DNA of 21,759 nt from an uncultured Enterorhabdus sp. (GTDB lineage: Bacteria; Actinomycetota; Coriobacteriia; Coriobacteriales; Eggerthellaceae). The stretch is from assembly GCA_947645965.1 (NCBI GenBank), contig CANSES010000020.1, positions 1 to 21,759 on the forward strand, in the 5' to 3' direction. Made by a program: the position numbers and the translations under genes. The notes under the pieces were generated by a model. The model had not been told where the DNA came from and did not search any database. It saw nothing but the letters and a program-made list of their open reading frames with translations. How positions within the stretch are numbered: the stretch's first letter is position 1; every line of letters begins with the position of its first letter. Below, piece after piece: positions 15,151 to 21,759 of the stretch.

Positions 15151-16056
15151 ATGAGCCTCTTTCTGAAATATTCCGAGATGTGGGACATGGACCTGGGCGG
15201 CCGCGACCGCTCCCATGAGATTCCCCATTGGTTCGGCAACCTCGTCTACGTGGTCGTGGGCGCCGTGTGCAAGCTGCTGTTCCGCTATCGGGTGGACAAC
15301 CGCCAAAAGCTGCGCGCCTTCCAAGACGCCACGGGGGCGCTCGTTATCTGCAACCACACGTCGTTTTTCGACGTGGTGTTCATGTACCTGGCAGCACGGC
15401 CGAAGCAGTGGGTGCGCCTCATGGGCCGCGACTCGCTGTTCGACAACGCCGGCGGCCTGCTCGGCCAGATTCTCTCGCGGGTGGGCGCCTTCCCCGTGAA
15501 GCGCGACACGGCCGACATGACCTCCATCAAGCGAGCCGTGCGCATGCTGAAGAACGACGAACTCGTGGGCATCCTGCCCGAGGGCACGCGCCGTGGCAAG
15601 TCGAACCGCACGCCGAGCCTGCACGCCGGCGTGTCGGTGATCGCCCGCATGGCGAAGGTGCCCATCCTGCCCATGACCGTGCGCGGGGTGGAGCGCATCA
15701 AGAACAAGGGGGAGCGCGTGCGCTTTCCCAAGGTGACCGTGGACTACGGCGACCCCATCCTCGTGTCGGACTTCGACTTCCTGCCCAAGGAGGAACGGGT
15801 GGAGGCCTGCACCTGGTACGCCATGCGCGAGAGCTTCGCCCTGTTCTACCGCGTGCCCGCTGAGGAAGTGGACATGGCAGCCCTGTTCCCCGAGACCCGC
15901 GATTACGCCCCGATGTTCGCCGAGCATCCCATCCCCCGCCACACGAGCGAGGAGGTGGCCGCTGCGGCCCGCGCGAAGGCCGAGGCCGCCCGCGCCAAGC
16001 AGGCCGAGAAGGCCGCGAAGGCCGCCGCCAAGGCTGAGGGCGCCGAGGAAGAGTAG
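15151..16056 (+). CDS. plsC: 1-acyl-sn-glycerol-3-phosphate acyltransferase
   Basis: A 301-residue PlsC-family enzyme that adds the second acyl chain to lysophosphatidic acid at the membrane. It has the catalytic motif NHTSFFD (residues 68-74, the HxxxxD box), the substrate motif EGTRRGKSN (Glu144-Arg147) and the later block VPILPMTVRGVERI. A hydrophobic segment (LVYVVVGAVCKLLF, 31-44) precedes the active site. The final ~50 residues are an Ala/Lys/Glu-rich helix (AARAKAEAARAKQAEKAAK) that ordinary PlsC proteins lack and that may be a coiled coil or a surface tail. The ATG at 15151 has only a weak GGAA before it. It sits between two repeat elements and starts the phospholipid/isoprenoid section; together with plsY and gpsA in the window it covers glycerolipid precursor synthesis. 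Confidence 0.93.
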   Translation: MSLFLKYSEMWDMDLGGRDRSHEIPHWFGNLVYVVVGAVCKLLFRYRVDNRQKLRAFQDATGALVICNHTSFFDVVFMYLAARPKQWVRLMGRDSLFDNAGGLLGQILSRVGAFPVKRDTADMTSIKRAVRMLKNDELVGILPEGTRRGKSNRTPSLHAGVSVIARMAKVPILPMTVRGVERIKNKGERVRFPKVTVDYGDPILVSDFDFLPKEERVEACTWYAMRESFALFYRVPAEEVDMAALFPETRDYAPMFAEHPIPRHTSEEVAAAARAKAEAARAKQAEKAAKAAAKAEGAEEE

Positions 16057-16060
16057 GTTT

Positions 16061-16193
16061 CTGGCTCGGAATCGACGGTTTTGGGGAAATTCCCTCTGGT
16101 TTTCTGTCGAAAAAGCAACATTTGCCGTGTCGATGGCTTGAAAAGAACGGTTTGGGGGACAGAAAATACCCCAAACCGTCGATTCGAAGCCAG
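16061..16193 (+). repeat. 133-bp inverted-repeat element before ispH with alternative hairpins
   Basis: The ends 16061-16086 and 16169-16193 are inverted repeats: 6, 12 and 4 paired bases with a small mismatch and one bulged T. The right arm can instead pair with 16147-16157, forming a perfect 11-bp hairpin (ACGGTTTGGGG / CCCCAAACCGT) around an 11-base loop. The two pairings exclude each other. A second inner repeat, TTTTCTGTC near 16100-16108 and its complement near 16158-16166, is also present. The block is visibly less GC-rich than its neighbours. It could be a small non-autonomous mobile element (MITE-like) or a cis-acting leader for ispH. It is unrelated in sequence to the three palindromes elsewhere in the window. 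Confidence 0.75.
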
Positions 16194-16208
16194 TTTTGTC
16201 CAAGAAGG

Positions 16209-16237
16209 TCGGGCGGGGGACGCAAGCCCGCACCCGA
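16209..16237 (+). promoter_or_regulatory. Hairpin abutting the ispH ribosome binding site
   Basis: TCGGG-CGGG (16209-16217) pairs with CCCG-CA-CCCGA (16227-16237), leaving a CA bulge and a 9-base loop. The 3' arm ends where the ribosome binding site AGAAGGAG (16237-16244) begins, so the fold could affect access to the start at 16250. The pairing is seen; a regulatory role is inference. Confidence 0.35.
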
Positions 16238-16249
16238 GAAGGAGTAGCC

Positions 16250-17137
16250 ATGGAAGTGATTCGCGCGAAGCGGGCCGGAGCCTGCTACGGGGTGCAGCGG
16301 GCCCTGGACATGGCCGCCGAGGTGATCGAGGCGGGCGGCCGCGCCTACACCTTGGGACCGCTCATCCACAACCCCCAGGTAGTGGACGAGCTGGCGGCCC
16401 GGGGTGCTGCGGCCGTGGCATCGGTGGAGGACATTCCCGACGCGGTTGCAGCCGATGCGGCCGGAGTCGAGGCGACTGGGGTCGAGGAGGCGCCGGCCGT
16501 GGTCATCCGCTCCCACGGGGTGACCCCCGAGGTGCTGGGAGCCGTGGTGGATCGCGGCTTTTCCGTGGTGGACGCCACCTGCCCCCATGTGTCCCGCGCC
16601 CAGGCTGCCGCGGCCGAGCTGGCCCGGGAGGGCTGCCGCGTGGTGGTGCTCGGCGAGGCGGGGCATCCCGAGGTGGAGGGGCTCACCGCCTGGGCCCGCC
16701 AGGCCGGCGGCAAGGTGGACGTGGTGGCCGGCCCCGGCGAGATTCCCGCGGGGCTCTACGACCCGGTGGGGGTGGTGGCCCAGACGACCCAGCGCAAGGA
16801 GAACCTGGAAGCGGTGGTGACCGCCCTGCGCGAGCAGGGGCTTAATCCCATCGTGAAGAACACCATCTGCTCGGCCACGCGCCAGCGCCAGGAGGCCGCC
16901 GCCGATCTGGCCGCGGCGGTGGACGCCATGGTGGTCATCGGCGGCCGCAACTCGTCGAACACCACGCGTCTGGCCGAGGTCTGCGCCCTTACCTGCCCGC
17001 GCACCTTCCATATCGAGTCGGTCGACGAGCTGGACGCGGCGGCCTTCGCCGGCTGCCGCCGCATCGGCGTCACGGCCGGCGCCTCCACTCCCGAGAACCA
17101 GATCGCCTCCGTGGAGGCCTTCTTGAAGACCCTGTAG
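16250..17137 (+). CDS. ispH: 4-hydroxy-3-methylbut-2-enyl diphosphate reductase
   Basis: IspH is the last enzyme of the MEP pathway, reducing HMBPP to IPP and DMAPP with an iron-sulfur cluster. The three cluster cysteines are Cys12 (AGACYGV), Cys111 (DATCPHV) and Cys207 (NTICSATRQRQ). The substrate histidines His40 (LIHNPQVV) and His89 (RSHGV) are present, as is the final GASTPENQI motif. At 295 residues this is a plain IspH, without the ribosomal S1 domains fused to it in many Clostridia. ATG 16250 is chosen because AGAAGGAG lies 5 bases upstream and the protein then starts at the family N-terminus; the 18 extra residues from 16196 fall in the leader. The DUF512 gene follows after 5 bases. 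Confidence 0.95.
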   Translation: MEVIRAKRAGACYGVQRALDMAAEVIEAGGRAYTLGPLIHNPQVVDELAARGAAAVASVEDIPDAVAADAAGVEATGVEEAPAVVIRSHGVTPEVLGAVVDRGFSVVDATCPHVSRAQAAAAELAREGCRVVVLGEAGHPEVEGLTAWARQAGGKVDVVAGPGEIPAGLYDPVGVVAQTTQRKENLEAVVTALREQGLNPIVKNTICSATRQRQEAAADLAAAVDAMVVIGGRNSSNTTRLAEVCALTCPRTFHIESVDELDAAAFAGCRRIGVTAGASTPENQIASVEAFLKTL

Positions 17138-17142
17138 GCGCT

Positions 17143-18642
17143 ATGGACACCTATCCCGGCAAGGACATCGAGCGGGCGGCGCAGGCTGTCTCCGGCCCGG
17201 GTGCTGCTTGCGTCGGTTGCGGCTCCGCAGCCCTGACCCCCGCCCAGGCGGCGGCCGCAGCGTGGGGCGGCCCCGTGGCACCCATCGCCGCCGTGGAGCC
17301 GGAAAGCCCCGCCGATGATGCGGGCTTCACGGCCGGCTGCTACCTTACGACCGTGGACGGCCAGCCCCTGCGCGACATCATCGACTGGCGGTGGCTTACG
17401 GCCGAGGACGTCATCACCGTGGGCTACATCGACCAAGATGGCGAAGCCGGCGAAGTGGAACTGGAGCGGGAAGCGGGGGAGCGCTGGGGCTTCGAGTTCG
17501 ACGGCGTGCTGTTCGACCGGGTGAAGCTCTGCCGCAACGCCTGCGTGTTCTGCTTCATGCGCCAGCTGCCCGAGGGCGTGCGCCCCTCGCTCGTGCTGCG
17601 CGACGACGACTTCCGTCTGAGTTTCCTATCGGGCACTTTCGTCACGCTCACGAACTTGAGGCCCGAAGACGAGGCTCGCATCATCGAGCAGCAGATCAGC
17701 CCCTTGCGGGTGAGCCTGCACGCGAGCAATTCCGAGCTGCGCCGCTCCATGATCGGCCGGCATGCCCAGCACGGGCTCGACGCCCTCGACCGCCTGCTCG
17801 CCGCCGGCATCCAGGCCCACGCCCAGATCGTGCTCATGCCCGGGGTGAACGACGGCGAAGCCCTGCGCGAGACCTTGGCATGGGCTTGGGAGCGGCCGAA
17901 CATCCAGAACGTGGGCATCGTGCCCCTGGGCTTCACGAAGCACCAGACGGCCCTGCACGAGAGCTTCACCACACCCGAGGCGGCCCTGGGCGTCATCCGC
18001 ACCATCGAGCCCTTCCAGACCCGCGCCCGCACCGAGCGGGGCGGCCCCTGGGTGTTCGCCGCCGACGAGTTCTACGTGAACGCCTTCGGCGCGGAAACTC
18101 CCGCCCACATCCCTCCGGCCAGCGATTACGGCGACTACGAGATGTTCGAGGACGGCATCGGCATCGTTCGCTCCTACGTGGACGAGTTCGCCGCGGCCTG
18201 CGAAAGCGGCTTGGCCGCCGAGGCCGCCCGGGCCCTGGAAGAGGCCGGGCTCACCGCCCGCTTCGTCGTCGGCGAGGCCATGCAGCCCTTCCTGGACGCC
18301 ATGGTGGCCCAAAGCCCCCTGGCGGCCCGCCTCGTGCCCCTCACGGTGCCCAACGCCTACTTCGGCGGCAACGTCAACGTCACGGGCCTTTTGTGCGGCT
18401 GCGACATCGCCGCCGCGATCAAGGAAGAGCGGGAATGCCCGGCAGCGCCTCCCGGACAAGTCGGAGAGAGCCGCCAGCTCTTCCTCATCCCCAAGGTCAT
18501 TTTGAACGACGACGGTATCACGCTTGATGACATGACCGTGCAGGATATCGAAAACGCGGCAGGTGCGGCCATTTGCGTGGTATCCTGTAATCCGCTCGAC
18601 TATCTGCCCGAGATCATCGCTCGGGCGGCTTGTCGTCCGTAG
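17143..18642 (+). CDS. DUF512 family protein: PDZ-like domain plus radical-SAM-like FeS domain
   Basis: A 499-residue protein of the DUF512 family. A PDZ-like region (~46-112, VEPESPADDAGFTAGCYLTTVDG) is followed by a CX3CX2C cluster motif (Cys130, Cys134, Cys137 in CRNACVFCFMRQLP), as in radical-SAM proteins. Then come RVSLHASNSELRRSMIGR and QIVLMPGVNDG, and the C-terminal DUF512 domain (YFGGNVNVTGLLCGCD, FLIPKVILNDDG). Its function is not established; its conserved place before der in Firmicutes and Coriobacteriia suggests a role linked to ribosome assembly or membrane biogenesis, which is inference. The ~44 residues before the PDZ domain, with an extra CVGC (23-26), are unusual, and a GTG at 17275 would remove them. 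ATG 17143 is kept, 5 bases after the ispH stop, though no clear ribosome binding site precedes either. Confidence 0.85.
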   Translation: MDTYPGKDIERAAQAVSGPGAACVGCGSAALTPAQAAAAAWGGPVAPIAAVEPESPADDAGFTAGCYLTTVDGQPLRDIIDWRWLTAEDVITVGYIDQDGEAGEVELEREAGERWGFEFDGVLFDRVKLCRNACVFCFMRQLPEGVRPSLVLRDDDFRLSFLSGTFVTLTNLRPEDEARIIEQQISPLRVSLHASNSELRRSMIGRHAQHGLDALDRLLAAGIQAHAQIVLMPGVNDGEALRETLAWAWERPNIQNVGIVPLGFTKHQTALHESFTTPEAALGVIRTIEPFQTRARTERGGPWVFAADEFYVNAFGAETPAHIPPASDYGDYEMFEDGIGIVRSYVDEFAAACESGLAAEAARALEEAGLTARFVVGEAMQPFLDAMVAQSPLAARLVPLTVPNAYFGGNVNVTGLLCGCDIAAAIKEERECPAAPPGQVGESRQLFLIPKVILNDDGITLDDMTVQDIENAAGAAICVVSCNPLDYLPEIIARAACRP

Positions 18643-18699
18643 AGGCACGTCGTCCGGCGCAGCCCCGCGTCCGGCCCCATCATAGATAAGAGGAACATC

Positions 18700-20013
<1,314 letters not shown>

Positions 20014-20016
20014 GCC

Positions 20017-20724
20017 GTGGACACCGTCATCACCTATTTGACCCTGTCGTTCATTGTCCCGTTCCTGCTGGGCTCCATCCCCTGGGGCGTCATCGTCTCG
20101 AAGCTGGCCTTCCACAAGGACATTCGGAAAGAGGGAAGCGGCAACATCGGCACCACCAACGCCTTCCGCGCCATGGGGAAGGTGGGCGGCGCGCTCGTGT
20201 TCCTGCTGGACTTCGGCAAGGGCGTGCTGTCGGGTTGGCTGGCGGCCTTTGTATTCGCCCCTCGCGCGCTTTGGGCCGCGGCCGAGGTGATCGGCACCGC
20301 CCATCCCGAGTACTCGATCTGGCCTCCGGTCGCTTCCTTGGGGGCGGCGCACCTCGCGCTGGCCCTGGCCTTCGCCGGCTGCACCCTGGGCCACATCTTC
20401 AGCCCGTGGCTGAAGTTCCGCGGCGGCAAGGGCATCGCCGTGGCCGCCGCCTGCCTGTTGTTCGTCTACGGCCCCGTGGGCTTCTTCATCGAGATCGCGG
20501 TGTTCGCCCTCGGCATCCTCATCACCCGCTGCGTGTCGGTGGGCTCCATCGCGGCCGCGGCCATCTGCCCGCTGCTCGGCCTGTACTACTTCTGGGGCGA
20601 CTGGATCGCCTGGGCCATCATCGCCGCCACGGCGCTCGTGGTCATCTGGGCCCACCGCGCCAACATCCAGCGTTTGCGCGCCGGCACCGAGAACAAGATC
20701 GGAAGCAAGAAAAAGGCAGCGTGA
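20017..20724 (+). CDS. plsY: Acyl-phosphate:glycerol-3-phosphate acyltransferase
   Basis: PlsY makes lysophosphatidic acid from glycerol-3-phosphate and acyl-phosphate in the membrane, supplying PlsC. The 235-residue protein has several hydrophobic segments and the three loop motifs of the family: GSIPWGV with KEGSGNIGTTNAFR, FSPWLKFRGGKGIAVA, and HRANIQRLRAGTENKI near the end. It starts with a GTG at 20017, three bases after the der stop, so it is probably translated by coupling. The region between the second and third helices (APRALWAAAEVIGTAHPEYSIWPP) is somewhat longer than usual. The product of gpsA, next downstream, makes its substrate glycerol-3-phosphate. Confidence 0.96.
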   Translation: MDTVITYLTLSFIVPFLLGSIPWGVIVSKLAFHKDIRKEGSGNIGTTNAFRAMGKVGGALVFLLDFGKGVLSGWLAAFVFAPRALWAAAEVIGTAHPEYSIWPPVASLGAAHLALALAFAGCTLGHIFSPWLKFRGGKGIAVAAACLLFVYGPVGFFIEIAVFALGILITRCVSVGSIAAAAICPLLGLYYFWGDWIAWAIIAATALVVIWAHRANIQRLRAGTENKIGSKKKAA

Positions 20725-20746
20725 GCCTCAGCTACGGTTGAGCGAA

Positions 20747-20861
20747 GCGGAGATACGGGGTGTTCTGACCGAGCGAGTTCCACAGCGAACAGAACAGGAC
20801 TAAATGTCCTGTTCTGCAGAGCGAGGACTGCAGAGCGAATCAGAATACCCCGTAGCTCCGC
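20747..20861 (-). repeat. Dispersed palindromic element, copy 3 (inverted)
   Basis: The same element as at 711-824 and 15006-15106, in the opposite orientation. The outer arms 20747-20768 and 20840-20861 pair at 20 of 22 positions (one of the two exceptions is a G.U pair on the + strand). The perfect 11-bp central hairpin is 20790-20800 / 20806-20816 around TAAAT. Complements of the shared blocks are at 20767-20781 and 20820-20831. It lies between plsY and gpsA. Confidence 0.88.
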
Positions 20862-20900
20862 CCCTGAGGAATTGCAGCAAAGAATGAAAGGAGCGCGTCC

Positions 20901-21759
20901 ATGCGCGTAGCCGTTATCGGAGCCGGCAGTTGGGGAACGGCGCTGGCACTGGTGCTGGCCGAGGCGGGGCACGAGGTGGCGCTTTGGGCCCGCACGGCCG
21001 AGGTGGCCCGGGCCATCAATGCCGATCATCGCAACCCCCGCTACCTGTCCGACTACCGCCTGCCCGATGCCATCCGCTCCACGGCCGACTACGCCGAGGC
21101 CGCAGACGGCGCCGAGGCCGTGGTCATCGTGACCCCGTCGGCGGCCCTGCGGTCCGTGGCCCGCGATCTGGCCGCGCTTATCGCACCCGATACGCCCATC
21201 GTCATCTGCTCCAAGGGCGTGGAGGAGCAGACGGGCCTTCTGCCCATCGACACCTTCGCCGCCGAATTGGGGAACGGCGATCGGCTGGCGGTGCTGTCGG
21301 GCCCCACCCATGCCGAGGAGGTCATCTGCCGCAAGCCCTCGGCCGCCGTGGTTGCCTCGGCCTCGGAGGCGACGGCGCTGTTCTTCCGCGACTTGTTCGC
21401 CACCCGATTCTTCCGCACCTACACCTCCGACGATCCCATGGGCGTGGAGCTGTGCGCGGCCTTCAAGAACGTCATCGCCATCGCCGTGGGCATCAGTTAC
21501 GGCATGGGATTTGGCGACAACACGGCGGCCCTGCTCATCACCCGCGGCCTGGCCGAGATGAGCCGCATGGTGGTGGCCGCGGGCGGCGAGGCCCTCACCT
21601 GCATGGGTTTGGGGGGCGCCGGCGACATGGTGGTCACCTGCATGTCCCAGCACTCGCGCAATCGCCGTTTCGGCGAGCAGTACGTGGCCCGGGGCCTTTC
21701 CCTGGACGACTTCACGGCCCAGACCCACATGGTGGTGGAAGGGGCCATCGCCTGCAAGA
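20901..21759 (+). CDS. gpsA: Glycerol-3-phosphate dehydrogenase [NAD(P)+], 3' end outside window
   Basis: GpsA reduces dihydroxyacetone phosphate to glycerol-3-phosphate, the backbone for PlsY and PlsC. The visible 286 codons begin MRVAVIGAGSWGTALALVLA with the dinucleotide motif GAGSWG (7-12). They continue through VIVTPSAALRSVA, CSKGVEEQTG, VLSGPTHAEEV, ELCAAFKNVIAIAVGISYGMGFGDN and LGGAGDMVVTC, all standard GpsA segments including the catalytic lysine in AAFKN. No stop codon is reached, and about 40-50 residues should follow. ATG 20901 has AAAGGAG at 20887-20893. The palindromic element at 20747-20861 separates it from plsY, so it may have its own transcript start or be modulated by that structure. 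Confidence 0.96.
   Translation, partial: MRVAVIGAGSWGTALALVLAEAGHEVALWARTAEVARAINADHRNPRYLSDYRLPDAIRSTADYAEAADGAEAVVIVTPSAALRSVARDLAALIAPDTPIVICSKGVEEQTGLLPIDTFAAELGNGDRLAVLSGPTHAEEVICRKPSAAVVASASEATALFFRDLFATRFFRTYTSDDPMGVELCAAFKNVIAIAVGISYGMGFGDNTAALLITRGLAEMSRMVVAAGGEALTCMGLGGAGDMVVTCMSQHSRNRRFGEQYVARGLSLDDFTAQTHMVVEGAIACK

Noticed and set aside
18606..18626. Perfect 7-bp hairpin GCCCGAG / CTCGGGC near the end of the DUF512 gene as a terminator before der
   Set aside because: It is inside the coding region, 14 bases before the stop codon, and lacks a T-run.

Overview
The window is high-GC, almost wholly coding, and every gene I can support lies on the + strand. I infer a Coriobacteriia-type actinobacterium (Eggerthellales-like). 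The basis is the combination of high GC with a gene order familiar from Firmicutes and Coriobacteriia (M50 protease-scpA-scpB-rluB, then tyrA-aroA-cmk-plsC-ispH-DUF512-der-plsY-gpsA). The genus is not determined.

Layout. Bases 1-635 hold the 3' end of an ABC-F ATPase gene, followed by trmL (855-1316). Bases 1398-4706 hold an M50 site-2 protease homologue, scpA, scpB and rluB, covering chromosome condensation and rRNA modification. Bases 4883-7916 hold a complete pantothenate set, panB-panC-panD-panE. It has its own AT-rich upstream region with a palindrome and a TATAAT box, and ends at a strong hairpin. Bases 8072-11685 hold a two-gene module: a membrane hybrid histidine kinase, with a clear promoter, overlapping by ATGA with a predicted Tat-exported solute-binding lipoprotein that has no ABC permease nearby. 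Bases 11821-14985 hold tyrA (with ACT domain), aroA and cmk, which overlap each other. Bases 15151-21759 hold plsC, ispH, a DUF512/PDZ radical-SAM-like gene, der, plsY and the start of gpsA, covering phospholipid, isoprenoid and ribosome-assembly functions.

Non-coding content. No gene-free stretch exceeds 300 bases. The larger gaps are not empty. Three of them (636-854, 14986-15150, 20725-20900) each hold one copy of the same palindromic element of about 100-115 bp. Its arms differ between copies by compensating changes that keep the pairing. A fourth gap (16057-16249, before ispH) holds a different inverted-repeat element of 133 bp with two alternative pairings. A fifth repeat, a REP-like palindrome led by GTAG, sits in frame inside the C-terminal tail of scpB.

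Most genes are recognisable housekeeping genes. The parts most likely to be new are the covarying palindrome family, the ispH leader element, and the kinase plus orphan binding-protein module. No tRNA, rRNA, CRISPR array, insertion sequence or prophage gene was seen.
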